Shown here one piece after another: positions 10,260-45,275 of a stretch of 64,000 nt of DNA. Under the pieces are notes generated by a model. That model saw only the letters and a program-made list of their open reading frames with translations, did not search any database and was not told the DNA's origin. How positions within the stretch are numbered: the stretch's first letter is position 1; every line of letters begins with the position of its first letter. The DNA is from Lepisosteus oculatus (Eukaryota > Chordata > Actinopteri > Semionotiformes > Lepisosteidae). Position numbers and translations under genes: made by a program. The DNA lies in assembly GCF_040954835.1 (NCBI RefSeq), contig NC_090697.1, positions 11,772,001 to 11,836,000 of the forward strand, in the 5' to 3' direction.

Positions 10260-11900
10260 CCGGACAGTAACGCACATGAATTGGTCAAACAGAATTGAGA
10301 TTTGTATTTTTGCTGTGCAGTCCAGAATATGAAGAAATGTGTAAAACTGTTGTAGTTATATTATAGGAACCAGACTGATGTATTCCCTCCGAAATCCTGC
10401 TTAAATTTCTAAGTTGGGCTTTACACTGGATAACATCAACTCAAAAGCTATTTATACTTTCAGAAGAGAATTATACGTTAAAACACATGAAATCTCACAC
10501 CTGAACAAGGTTCAACAGCCGAAATGCTGTTCCTCTGACACAGTTTCCCACTCAAACCGTCTGCTCCCCCTGCTCCGTTGAAAAACAAATGAATACATTA
10601 ACAACATTGCAGCCTGCAGACACTATTTAGCTACTAAACTGTTCCCTTCAGATTGGTTTCTCAGGCTGCCCGAGTGCCGGTCCTAATCTTTGGCAACGTC
10701 TGCTGTACCAGGCATTGCATGTTACTAGGTGCTCTGTCCTCTCCTCAAGTTTTCAGTTTGGGAATTTGCTTGCTGTGGGAGCGTGCCATGTGTGCAGACC
10801 CAGTTTACAGAGGAAAACACGAGCTCAAAGAGCCCTACATGGCCATGACCTGAAGTAGTATTCTGTTGAGCAATGCTCCTGCAGGCCGGCACCCAGCTTG
10901 AGCAGAGGAAGGCAGGGCGTTTGTCGAACACGTCTGGGAGAGTTGAATGAAGCGAGCAAAGAAACTAGGGGAAAGGTTACTCCTAATATCCTCTCTGCTG
11001 CCGGAGCTGCCTCAGTGGCGGGCGAGGAGAACTCAGTCTGGCCAAGAGTAATGGCAGTCCGCGGGATAATTTGATCCGCGATCGCCGCGGTTTCCAGGGG
11101 AGTGTCTCTCCTCGCACATGTAGCGGAAAAAAAAGGCAGCCTCCAAAACCAAACTGAGCTATTTTAAAAAGCCATATTGAGACGGGTGTCGGAAAATCCT
11201 GTTGCAACACCAAAACCTCCCGTTTACCGAGAGGATGGCTTTAGCTCTCTATAATAAGAGGTGCCCTGGGAATCCAAAGTGAGAATTGGGGCTGGATTGT
11301 TTTTCCCAAAACATCTCGTGACGCCTACAGAGCAGAAACTCAATCTACCCCAAAGACACCTGTGAGAAGGCTAGTCTGATTTGCACCGCAGTTACGTCCT
11401 CTCTGTCATATCAAATCGAACTCATTTCAATAAACTTGGAAAAACAACATTACTGAAACAATGTTGGGAGACCGGAACAGAATGTGGCACGGCCTCATTG
11501 AGGAAACCGCTGTTTGGCTCAGGCTGCTGGGGTTGGAAAAGCAGTAGCCTATTTCTGTATTTCTGCACTGCTGTGTCTCAGTTTGTCTTCAAACACGGAA
11601 GAGATAAGCAGACGCGTACCCCTGCTGGAGCTGTGCCTGTGCGTCTGTGATGACTTGCACACGCAGGAATTCCACTGTGTCAACAGGAGGCACAGCAGAC
11701 AGAGAGCTCGTTTTTACTGCCCGAGAGCAGATGTCGAGAGGGCCTAGCATGTCACAGGCCGGGAACCAGGGGCTCCACTGGCATCACTGGCTCCAACACG
11801 CATCAGCACGGGCTCCTGAACAAGGTCAAGGTGAGCCTCTCACGGCCCCTCTTTCAGAGAGAAAACACGCCGTCTTGCCATTTAAACAAATCAGCTAATG
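10260..11900. other. Intergenic sequence with a GC-rich patch
   Basis: 10985-11120 is CpG-rich (GCGGGATAATTTGATCCGCG is a near-palindrome). A weak Penelope-end-like stretch occurs at 10500-10540. No coding exon was supported. Confidence 0.4.
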
Positions 11901-12089
11901 ACACGGCACTGCATTGCCAGAATCCTGTTTCAGCGGAACCGGGGAGCAGAGCTCTGCCAAGCCGAAGAGAAGTTTGTCCTTAGGTCACCCACAAAAAAAA
12001 AAATCAATTGCCAGAACTGAACACTGCCTGAAAAGATGGATCAGTTGTCAGAGGTCATTGGTAAAAAAAAAAATTATATTGAAACTACC

Positions 12090-12290
12090 CTTTGGTAGTT
12101 ACTGTCTCATTGACCCACCCATTTTGTGGAGTAAGCTAGGGAGTTGGCATCAATCAAATGGCTGGGTAGCTTGTTCCACGCTCCCACAACTCTTTGGGTA
12201 AGGAAGCATCTCCTGTTCTCGGTTTTAAAGGCACCTCCATGTACAGTAGTTCCCACTTGTGCCCTCTGCTGCGTGTTCTACTGTTCATCC
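12090..12290 (-). repeat. Dispersed repeat, family C
   Basis: Matches the copy at 10030-10250 through GGCTGG(A/G)TAGCTTGTTCCA, CTCTTTGGGTAAGGAAG and TTCCCACTTGTGCCCTCTG. Confidence 0.65.
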
Positions 12291-12984
12291 TGAAGAAGGC
12301 CGCTGCACAGTCCCCTGTCTGTTTTTTCTAAAAAACTCTCACGCTCCAGACTATTTCAAAGCTCCGGTGAAGCAATGCATCCAGTTTTTGCTCCCCATAC
12401 TTATCCCAGTTTCCCACATGTATGTTCTGGGTTTTATTCAGCTAAGCAGCCCAGGAGAAGGACAGTGGTCAAGACCCCAGTGAACGGTAGCGGCTGTGCT
12501 TATATAGTTACCTGCCCTCTTCAGACAAATATATCGTCAAAACTGATTTGTAGAGAATTGAAATTGTACACGATTGCCCATGGCCTCCCGAGGAAGATGC
12601 AGACATGTGCAACAGCAATGCACAGTGGGAGCATCTTAGAGGCTTGCCCACTGAGGCCAGAAGCCAGTGAAGCTCACTGCAAGTGCAGGGTGATCCCTAT
12701 GGCAGGGCCAGTCCTGGTGATGGGGACCCACACACCTTCTGAGTTTTATTCATCCTGAGCACCCAATCAAATGATCGATCCCTCAGTAGTGAACTCATGC
12801 GAACTCTTTGACTGTTTTCAGCTCTCAAACATGTTGGAGACTGCCTTTTAATGATTGCGTTTCACAAGTGACTTCAGATCTCCAAACTGAGCAGGAAAAC
12901 AAAACTTGCATAAATTCCTACTGAGCCAGAGGGCAGAAGTGGAAACTGCATGGAAGTCCATCAATAACCCAAACCAGGTGGCAC

Positions 12985-13135
12985 TTTTTCACTCCGACGA
13001 ATGTGAGAGTATGGATCATGCTACCCAGCCATGCTGTGGAAGGGGACACCCTGACTTCTTCCATGAAGTGGCTAAACGAGAGGGCTCTACCGCGAGGGCT
13101 GACTGGCTCTCGTTGGTGACCTTTCTTATGTTCTC
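12985..13135 (+). repeat. Dispersed repeat, family C, diverged
   Basis: Contains CCCAGCCATGCTGTGGAAG, TTCCATGAAGTGGCTAAACG and CTTTCTTATGTTCTCC, in the order seen in other family C copies. Confidence 0.5.
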
Positions 13136-13139
13136 CAGC

Positions 13140-14280
13140 GACAGGTGGGTTCAATGACAGATTCGTCGGATTGGAGAGCTCAGCTCCGATGAAAGCCAGC
13201 AGGTGTGTGGGCCAGACGCCAGCAGCTCGAACCCTGTCCTTGTCCCTGGCCAGCTGTGAGGGGGATTTCCTCAGCAGCGCCGCGCAGTTGGCAGGGAGCG
13301 TGGGGGGGGGGGCAAAGCGGGGACTCCTGCCACTTCCTGGGCAGCTCCGTCCCTCGAGCTGGCCATCCCACAAGGCCCTGTGGGTCAGGCCCTCCGAGAG
13401 GGGGACACGGGGCCATTTGGCCTGGGCCTCTCCTCACAGGGGGGCCTCACCTCAGCCCAGGGTGTGTGCTCCTCCACTTGAACCCTCTGGCTCCGTTTCT
13501 CGACTTGAGTCGAATCTGGAGCATTTACCACATACTGTGATTCTCGGCTAAAGCCCACGGCTGTGAAGAAACGTCCCAGCCGAATCTACCCTTCCTTAGG
13601 AGTTTCAAAATGGTGGCCTTCATCTTCCCATCATGCCATTCTTTACATTAAAGTACTTTTTACCCCTCTTCCCAAACAATGAGGGGGCCTCACAGTGTGA
13701 AAAGTATATTTTGATTTTTTAAAAAAAACCTGCCTGTGATGGCCTGCTTGAATTGAATACCATGGTACAAAGCTTGGTAGTCCTTCCCTATGGTTCACTT
13801 TGAGAGTGGACCACAATGCACCGCTCCACATTGCTCACAACCGGCCAAGTATCTGTGGCCAGTGGCTTTGTGTGCAAGATCTAAGCATACACAGAGAGAA
13901 TACAGCAGAAATACAACTAGAAGAAATGCTTTTCTTACATAGGAGTTAGATTCTGAACTGCAGGGGACACTGTGATCTGAATGCTGAGGGATATATCCGT
14001 TCACTGTCATCCCCTCCTGACTTTCAGCCTACTTGGACAGCATCCAAGTCTTTTCATAACTTTTAGTTACCTTGGCCAGATGTTCAGTTGCTGTGCATCT
14101 TCATTAAAGATGATTAGTACTTTCCAACGTTTTGGAATGCTCTTGTCGCAGAATGTGTGATTTTGCAATTGTGAGATGACAAATTGGCACAAAAAAAATA
14201 CAGTATAGCTCCCTTGACACCTACCCTATACAAATACCTATGGCATTAGAGGTGACTGCCACCAACAGTTCAGCTGGGCT
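13140..14280. other. Intergenic sequence, nothing recognised
   Basis: 13170-13550 is GC-rich and open in several frames at once, the usual shadow of base composition. No family similarity or splice structure was found. Confidence 0.45.
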
Positions 14281-14299
14281 AGTAAACTATTGCTTATCT

Positions 14300-14600
14300 A
14301 ACAGCAGCAAGTGACGTCACAAAACAGTTTATATACACACGTTCCATTGTGAAAATTCCGATAGTTAACACACCATTGCCGTTACGAATCGCACAATCGG
14401 GGAGCTATTTACAAACCTCTGCTGAGATGCTGTTCTGGCGGCCCCTAGTGTCAGTCGCGTTGCCATTACAGTCCTTTCAGAGCGGTTATCTGCCTGCTAC
14501 CATCGCTTCTTATCGAGGGAGGAGGCGAGGCCTGAAGGACAGGCGCATTGTTGTGCAACGTTGCAATTTTAGTAACGTTATCTTCGAACAATGAGGTTGA
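14300..14600 (+). promoter_or_regulatory. Promoter-like CRE/TATA patch of unknown target
   Basis: A perfect TGACGTCA at 14312-14319 lies 9 bp before TTTATATA (14328-14335), followed by about 250 bp of CpG-rich DNA. The spacing resembles a cAMP-responsive TATA promoter reading to the right. No recognised gene starts here. Confidence 0.35.
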
Positions 14601-15277
14601 AATGTGTGTAGTGCTATTAATACTTTGCTGCGAGTCTTTGGTCTGGTCAAGTTGGGGGTTTATGAACTGTAATTATTACAGAAGTCTGTAGACCGCACCA
14701 GCTGTAGTGCCCTTGTTAGAGACTACAGGAAAAAGGAGACTTACTTGCTGTGGGGTTTTTGTTGTTTTTTTCATGAAATCCTCTATCAAAAAAACACCCT
14801 TGTCTCTATTATGCTTTCTCACTGGTGTTCTGCCACAGTATACGTTCATACAGTATATTCATTGTTACCAAGGTGTCTCGAGGAAAACTGCTAAACTGCT
14901 GTTTCTTTCTTGTTGAGGCTGCAGGTCCACTGTTAGATCAGAGCAAAAGAGCCAAAACTTCATCAAGGGAGGAGATGGAGAAGAATTAGCCTCCTGAAGA
15001 TGCTTGATCATTTTTCTTAGTAGGTTTTTGCTGGCCGTGTTTACCCTGGTGTTGTGTATGTGAAGAACTGCCGAGTCTTGTTCAATGCTCCCCCCGGTGG
15101 ACATGGTAACATCACCCCACAATACTTCCAAGCTGTGCCTCTGTTCTGTATAAGAATGACAGCAGCTCTCTTCATCTGCAAGGATCCCAAAGCAGTTTGC
15201 ATGTGGGAGGGGAACAAACATCTTCCTCCACTGAAAGGGCAAGTAACACGAGGGTGACAGTGTGACAGAGCACTGGG

Positions 15278-15280
<3 letters not shown>

Positions 15281-15319
<39 letters not shown>
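15281..15319. repeat. (AAT)n microsatellite
   Basis: About 13 uninterrupted AAT/TAA units, polymorphic by type. Confidence 0.95.
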
Positions 15320-15394
15320 TATTGTATTATTCCATGTAACACCTTTAAAAGTAACTTCTCAAAGAACATTACAGTAAGGAAAAAATAGCCTTAT

Positions 15395-16290
15395 AGGTGA
15401 GAGCCTTATGAGACCACTGGTTCACAGGCTTCCTTCATATATTAAGGACACTAACCATGCTCTCCGACTTTTTGACAATTTCATTTCAGGGACCAGAAGT
15501 TTTCACTGTACACCGACATTCCCCAGAGTGACTGTCTTACAGCCCTCAAGCGCACGCTGGACAAACGCACAGCGCTTGAGCCACCCACCCACTCTCTTGT
15601 ACGTCTTGCGGAAGTGCTCCTCACTCTGAATGCCTCCTCACTGAATAACCTTTTTTATCAGCAGGTGAGTGGAGTTGCTATGGGCACCAGGTTGGGACCA
15701 GGCTCTGCTGATGTTTTTGATGACGGGGGAACGCTTTCAGCAGCCTCATGTACTGCAGCTCTTGTCCAGCTCTTCACATCGGTGAGACGGGAGGGCAGAC
15801 CATGTCAGGGAACTAGTCAGAGCTGTGAGGATCCAAGATCTCTCCACGCCCATAGTTCCCCATTTCACCTCTAACGGCCATGATCACACTGATCTCTCCG
15901 CCTGCGTCCTCACAGAGGGGTTTCAGAGCTCCTACTGGAGAAAGACATCTGAAAGCAAAATTATCCTGACACTAGGATCACATCTTCTCTCAACGGCAGA
16001 CTCGTCTCCTTCTAATCCTCCCTGTTCATTTGCAGGTTCTCTGCATCACAACTCTCCGGTTCTCCCTGAGTGTCGATACCCTTTCTTCCCTGCTCCTGCC
16101 CTGTCTTTTGTTCTCCCATGCTTTATTATCTACCAGATTCCCTCTCTCCCTCACACCTGAAGAAGGCTCCACCGCCGAAACCCGGTGTCTCTCTGTTTCC
16201 CTGTTTCTTTGCAGCCGACGCATGCCGACACGGGTCCCTGCTCATACTGAAGCTAATGCTACAGCATTAACCGGTGGAAAAGCACCAGTT
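15395..16290 (+). mobile_element. Penelope-like (Neptune-type) retroelement fragment: RT end, GIY-YIG, 3' end
   Basis: Broken frames give reverse-transcriptase motifs typical of Penelope elements (LPSYIKDTNHALRLFDNF, then YTDIPQ, then LVRLAEVLLTLN and FYQQVSGVAMGTRLGP). About 50-100 bp further come remnants of the GIY-YIG nuclease domain (CPALHIGETG, then VPHFTSNGHDHTDLSACVL and SYWRKTSESKIILTLGSHL). The fragment ends with the CTGAAGAAGGCTCCACCGCC / GAAACC motif at about 16157-16180 and CAGCCGACGCATGCCGAC. The RT is truncated at its 5' side and frameshifted, so it is dead. It ties the short 3'-end repeats elsewhere in the window to Penelope-like elements. Confidence 0.85.
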
Positions 16291-16749
16291 TAAAGTCTCA
16301 TTCGAAGGACAGAAGCTCTTGCAGCACAGTGTTCCCTGTCACCGCACTGGGCCAGTGGGAAGAGTGCCCCCCTACAGGTCCCCCACTTTCACCGGCCGTG
16401 GGGACTTCGTTAGAGGTCTCCCACCCCAGGACTGACCAGGCTGCTGACTAGATCCGGCTGTGAGGCGGTGTTGCTGTTGCAAGTCAGGGCTCGGGGACTG
16501 CTTCTGTGAACAGCTATATTGCACTGTGTATTGTAAGGTAAATGATGGCAGATATGTTAAAATGCTGACCCCAGATTTAAAGATAGTTCTTTCATAAATT
16601 AAACCGCTAATTAGGTCCCATCGTTAGTGATACACAAGGTACCCTTGGCTTGATTTGGAAGTCACAAGATTAAAAGGCTGAGCTGTTGTTAGCGATAAGG
16701 TATGATGACCCTATCTTCAGGCAGAAAGGAATATTTTTATGTATTCCTT
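16291..16749. other. Intergenic sequence, nothing recognised
   Basis: No exon or repeat-family match seen. Confidence 0.45.
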
Positions 16750-17560
16750 CAAGGGTGGCGCAGTGGTTTGCGTTGCTACTTTGCAACACTGAGGCCTACA
16801 GTTCAATTCTGGACCTGGGGTGCTGTCTGCGTGGAGTTTGTATGTTCCCCCTGTGTTTGCATGGGGTTCCTCCCACAGTCCAAAGACATACTGGTAGATC
16901 CATTGGCATCTGGGACAATGTGACTGTGGTGTGAATGTGCACGTTTGCAGCTGTGTGTGTCCTGTGATGGACTAGAGTCCTCTCCAGGGCGTATCCTGTT
17001 TTGCCGCTATTGCTTGTTGGAATAGGCTCCGACCCCCCTCTCACCCTATGTGTCACGATGCGTGGTTCAGGACCCTGTGCAGACAGTCTAATCCTGTCTA
17101 TATACAGACAGTGAGTGAAAACGGACACGGGGAGGAGAAGACGAGGATCAGGGCAGGCGGACGAACAGGGGGGCGTGGCAAACAAGTCCAAGGGAGTCCA
17201 GGGGGAAATCCGGGGCGAAGTCCAAGGTCCGAATCCGGTTGATCCATCCAAGACGAAGAAAAGAGAGTTAAAAACCGGAACGGGATCCGGTACAGGGAAA
17301 GAAAAACAGGATGACGAGGGCAGGCGCTCTGAGCGCCGGATTTGGCAGGGTCGGGACGCCGATGGTAGGCGGCTCTCCGGGCGTCCGTCTTCCAATGCAG
17401 ATCCGGGCAGTAGTGAGAGCGCCCGGCTTAAATAAGGAGGGGCAGGGCTGGGGGCAGGTGCACGGAAGCGGCAAAATGTGAAAGAGCCGGAGCGCCCTTA
17501 GGAGGAGGGATCGTGACACTACGCTGGATAAAGTAGTTAGAGAGTGGATAGATGTTTTCC
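16750..17560 (+). repeat. SINE-like repeat, family B, split by an LTR insertion
   Basis: The body at 16751-17050 runs from GTGGCGCAGTGGTTTGCGTT through GGACCTGGGGTGCTGTCTG and CCAAAGACATACTGGTAG to GGAATAGGCTCCGACCC. The family tail (CTGGATAAAGTAGTTAG, then TGGATAGATG) resumes at 17524 after a 468-bp foreign insert. Confidence 0.8.
17051..17518 (+). mobile_element. Solo LTR nested in a SINE
   Basis: Begins TGTCACGATG and ends ATCGTGACA, the TG..CA inverted ends of an LTR. It is flanked by CTATG on the left and CTACG on the right, a 5-bp target duplication with one C/T difference. A TATA-like TTAAATAA lies near 17430. There is no coding sequence, as expected after LTR-LTR recombination. A TIR-bearing DNA element is the alternative; the 5-bp duplication favours an LTR of gypsy type. 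Confidence 0.7.
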
Positions 17561-18261
17561 TTTGTTTTCAGTTTGAAGACAGCAAGGCAATTAAAAAACA
17601 AACTGAAAGAGCAGCCGGAGCCCAGGGAAGAGGAAGAGGTTGTCTCCGTCCAGCGGCTCTCCTCTCTTCCGTCAAGGCCCGAGTTACTAACCGTCTCCTC
17701 CTCCAGCCAGCAGGCAGAATACAGGTGCAGTTAATACAGGTGCAGTTTCTCCCCCCCTTGCCTTGAGCTGCGCAACACTGCCAGTGTTACTTGAGCTCAG
17801 GAATAAAGAAAAAAAGTGCTGGGTGAATATTTACATGTTCTCACCAGCAATTCTGCAGTTATTAAAAAAAGCAGAGAGTAACACAACAACACCTCTCAGC
17901 ACAGTCTTTTGTGGTACGCTAAAACGTCGGTTTGGAGATTTAATCACACCTTGTTTACTTCGGTCCACTGGAAAAGAACTAGCACAATGCTGCCAATTCC
18001 TAAGCACAGGTACAGACACATCAATAACAGTTAGATTTTTTTTGGGGGGTGTTCATGTGACTCCCCCGTGCAGCAGGTGACTGTGTCTCTGACCGCAAGC
18101 GTGTAACCCCAGCTGGCAGACAGGGTAACCGCTTTGGGTGTGAAGGCACAAGCATGTGGCAATGTTACCTTTCCAGCTCTCCTTCTGACCATGAAGTTCT
18201 GCAAACAAGAAACACAGGTGCTGCCCCTCTCGCTTGTGGGCGGAGTGTACCAGTGCCGTTC
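17561..18261. other. Intergenic sequence, nothing recognised
   Basis: A purine-rich part at 17570-17650 and no supported exon. Confidence 0.4.
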
Positions 18262-18730
18262 TGTACTGGTGCAAGCAGCCACATCACCCTGCAGCTCACA
18301 ACTGGCAGCCCACTGGAGCTCAGCAGGTGTGAGTCCCTGGATGGGAGACCTGGGAAAAACTAAGGTTGCTGCTGGAAGAGGTGTTAGTGGGACCAGTAGG
18401 GACGCTCACCCTGCAGTCTATGTGAGTCCTAATGCCACAGTATAGTGATGGGGACACTATACTGTAAAAAGGCACTATATTGGCTCTCGGATGAGATCTA
18501 AAACCAAGCTCTTGACAGTCTGTGGCCATCTATGAATTGGCTTCATTACTCTGCTCTCCTCCCCACTGAGAGCTGGTGTGTGGGGAGTGTTCTGGTGCAC
18601 TATGGCTGCTGTCGCATCATCCAGGTGGGGCTGCACATTAGTGGTGGTGGAAGGGAGTCCCCATTACCTGTAAAGCGCTTTGAGTGGAGTGTCCAGAAAA
18701 GCGCTATATAAGTGTAAGCAATTATTATTA
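18262..18730 (+). repeat. 5S-rRNA-derived SINE (SINE3-like)
   Basis: The head keeps the 5S gene's internal C-box as GGATGGGAGACC (about 18341-18352), preceded by GCCCACTGGAGCTCAGCAGG. The body has an 11-bp hairpin, ACAGTATAGTG / CACTATACTGT (18437-18466). The tail, AAGCGCTTTGAGTGGAGTGT to AGCGCTATATAAGTGTAAGC, ends in (ATT)n. A segment of the family body is missing near 18525. Confidence 0.85.
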
Positions 18731-18732
18731 TT

Positions 18733-18768
18733 AAAAATCCCAGGACGTTTCTAGAAACGAGTAGAGAG
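18733..18768 (+). repeat. Short second piece of the 5S-derived SINE body
   Basis: AAAATCCCAGGACGTTTCTA followed by GAAACGAGTAG matches, as I recall the family, the central segment that is absent from the copy just before it. This suggests a rearranged or second truncated copy. Confidence 0.45.
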
Positions 18769-19329
18769 CTGAAGAGAGCAGCTCGAAGAGATTCAAGCAC
18801 AGCGCTGTCAATGTACCCCCTGCTCGTACGCAGCAGGGCGCCGTGCAAGCGCAGCCCATACCCCAAACCGGCTTTATGGGCTTCTGCTTCGGCTGCGTTG
18901 TGAATGAGCGCCTCTGCTCGCCGCTGCAGTGACAGCTGTGTGTTTTGAAACTGGCCGTGTGCCAAGACACCCCACCTGCGGAGAGACGGTAATACTTTAA
19001 CTGATCTAACAGCCGGGGACCCCTGCTGTTCTCTTACCGGCCCCTGTGATCCGGACTTTTCCGAGAGGTTGTCTTGTTCTCGGCTTCCCTGACACGACTC
19101 ATGACATCGTCAGTTCAGGGACGGAGGCGGGTGTGGAAGAGGTAGAAACGAAGTCTGAAGAGTGTCTCTCCTTCCTTTTTAAAAGCAGTCCACTTCCGAG
19201 CAGGACTTGTCCTCGTTTGTGTTGAGAGAGCCGTGTCTTTGCTTCTTAATATAAACCAAAAAAGTTCTTCCTTCTCCCCACTGGAACTCGCAAGAACGAC
19301 CAGACGGCAGCCCCCAGTGCTATCGCACC

Positions 19330-20797
19330 TCGTTTATTTGACAAAGCAGAAGAACTAATACATACACGTAAAAAAAAAATGTAAAAAGAGAAATATTCCC
19401 TTGATAAAAAATGCTCCCGTGTTATAAACATTTACATGTGTAAATAAAAAAAAAGTCATAGCCAAAAATAACAATAGTAATAATACTACTAATAAGAGTA
19501 AGAACCATGTAACAAAACCCATTCCCGGTTTTTAAATTCCTAACAAATATATACATATAAGTGATAAGTACTTCTTACACAACAGGTGTAACCTAATTTT
19601 AGGCCCACGATATCCAAAATACAAGACTTGGCTGGCTTGTAAATATCTGTAAAATTCATTGGGCTTAACCCATTCCTTAGAAAGAGATACAATTTAAAAA
19701 CAATAAAAATAATTTGTATATATTATATATAATATTTATTGCACTTACTATACATATAAACCTGGATATCTGAGTCATCAGTTCACTGTTTACAGACATC
19801 CATCAGTGACAATATAGTAATGAAGAAGAAAAACCTGTCACCTTGACTAATCTCCAATGAATGAATGAATACTAATGAATGTATACCTTTACATTACATT
19901 AATCTCTAGTCTGAGATCCACTTGGCTTGGAAGTTTGGAGTTAATACTTTGAAACAAAAAAGGTGTACTTGCTATATTGTTACGGAGACGAATGCTTGTT
20001 CATACTTTCAATGAATTTCAATACATGCATCTTCTGTCCTTTTCTGGGTACCTTGCCTATATCCCAGATAAAAATTGGCCCCTTCAAGAAAACCTCTAGG
20101 CAAATAGTATATGCTTTTAAATACTGATGAATACTAAAGCTCACAAGAAGGGGGGTTATGTTAACTGAGTCTAGGTTACCTTACCATCAGAAACATTAGT
20201 ATCTTAGTGGACGATTTGGCAATCTTTACAGAACAAATCATATTTGACGTTGTATTGTAACGTTGTGTTGTAATGAAAAAGATCCGCACTGGAAAATCGG
20301 GCCTGCCACTTTTGAAACAGTGTTGAAACATGGCTACCTGCAAACAGTTGTGCCTGTCATTGATTTGGATGTTTGCCTTTCCTGCCATGCAGGGTCTTAA
20401 CTGCTAGCTGCCCTCTCGCACATACAGACAGCCCTCTGCGAACAGAACCAATCCCGCATGACAAGGAACAAACAGTAGCTGTCCTCACGCTAGTGCGACA
20501 CCGCCAGTAACTACGAGACAAAAAAGAAAGAAGATTCCTTCACAAAAAAAGGAAATGCCCGTTTTCTGCCTGTTAGGTAACGGCAGTGTCCTTCGAGAGA
20601 CAGAATAAAGTGTGAGTATACAGATCCAAAATATGGTCCCAGTATGCGCATAAAAAAAACAAACATTTGTAAACCCGTATCCACTGGGCACACTGCTGCA
20701 GCTGACAGCTCCCGGGATCTGACAAGTCACTTCCTTTCAATGTGTTGCTGCTGTGCAGTTCTTCATAAAAGGTCCCGTTCAGAATCACTGACCCGGC
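19330..20797 (-). other. GRHL1: Probable GRHL1 3' UTR
   Basis: AT-rich sequence after the GRHL1 stop codon with no other gene signal. Minus-strand AATAAA signals appear as TTTATT near 19734-19739 and 19336-19341. The end point is uncertain. Confidence 0.5.
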
Positions 20798-44015
<23,218 letters not shown>

Positions 44016-44600
44016 CTCGGACGGTCGAACTGGACTTTCTAGTTAGTACGGTAAATCCGATCCGGCCTCTTTATTTGAGAAGTTAATAGGAGACGCAGGA
44101 TGAGGGCGATGTTAGAAGTGTCCCCAAAGGAACGGGTTTAGTCGGCTTTTCTCGCTTTTTGAGGTTTCCAGAGATTCAGAGGCCGGTTTTACCTGTGATT
44201 AGGGTTGGGATTGGGTTACAGCGAGAGGAGAAGGCGGGGTCTATATTACAATAACATTAACTCTACACCTGTGATTGGGTCTAGGCGTGGGCTGGGCCCG
44301 AAGCTCTTCAATTGTTATTACGTTTGCATAGGAATGGCCTGGGACGACACCTGGACTATGTGGACACAATTTGTGATTATTTTTTTACAGTGTCCGCCCT
44401 CCCCTGACATGTGGGTGTCTTCTACATTTTGGTAACCGCAAAAAAAAACAAACTCTTGTTACTCGGAAATATTAAAAGCACTCGTTTTCTGACCTCGGTG
44501 CTCTCCTCCGCCACTGTCTCTATCATGTGCAGCGTATTCTCACAGGGCAGGTGAATTCCACGCTGAAAAACGTAACACATCCATGACCTAAATGCACATA
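44016..44600 (-). promoter_or_regulatory. GRHL1: GRHL1 5' UTR and promoter region
   Basis: Sequence directly upstream of the GRHL1 ATG with scattered CpGs and no clear TATA box. Start site not determined. Confidence 0.4.
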
Positions 44601-44696
44601 TCAGACACCGACATTACTTAAAAATCCCATTTCATAGTTTGAGTGTGAGCTTTTCAAATTGTACAAAGATTTGAGGTGGTTGCAGTCTGCCAGGTT

Positions 44697-44775
44697 AGAT
44701 TGAAGAAGCCTCCACAGCCGAAACGTTGTGTCTTCCGTTTCCACTGTTCAGCGCGAAATGAACCTTTACGATATT
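44697..44775 (+). mobile_element. Penelope-like 3' end, 680 bp upstream of GRHL1
   Basis: TTGAAGAAGCCTCCACAGCC then GAAACGTTGTGTCTTCC. The hammerhead core is changed at its first base (C to T). Confidence 0.6.
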
Positions 44776-45139
44776 CATATTACACGGCTATTTGTGGTCT
44801 GTAATTGAATACGGATTCTTTAACCTTTAAATGTCAGTTTCCACAAGTGTTATTGTTATTCATTGTTTACTTTTCCAGTCATAAAACCAAAATGTTATCC
44901 AAAGGTTATCAAGCTATTGTAAGTGAAATATTCCTTGGTATCTAGTCCTCGCAAATCTTACCTAGACTAGAGCACGCGTTATTGGTAACTATCTAACACC
45001 TTGCTCCTCCTTAAGACAAAAAGTGAGCCCATATACAGCCTTGATGCTCAAAGAGGGAATATGCGTTTTTGACTAGACTGGTAAAATATCATATTTGTCC
45101 CCAAACAAGAGGACGCAAGTGGAAAAGTACGTTAAAGTG

Positions 45140-45275
45140 CATTGAGACTAGAGAGCAGGGGACACTTCTTATCTTTACCCAAAGGGTTGTGGGGTTATGA
45201 GAAAGTTGCCCGCCATTTCAGCACATTGCTGAAGCCGATACTCTGGCGTTGGGTCAATTAGTTACTATCAAGCGT
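45140..45275 (+). repeat. Dispersed repeat, family C
   Basis: CTTTACCCAAAGGGTTGTGG, GCACATTGCTGAAGCCGATA and GGGTCAATTAGTTACTA match the family core. Confidence 0.65.

Noticed and set aside
10500-10540. Further hammerhead-like copy (CTGAACAAGG .. GCCGAAATG)
   Set aside because: Stem II and the GAAAC core are both altered; may be a Penelope relic but not supportable.
13171-13551. Possible GC-rich exon
   Set aside because: Several frames open together, no splice-consistent borders and no recognised protein family.
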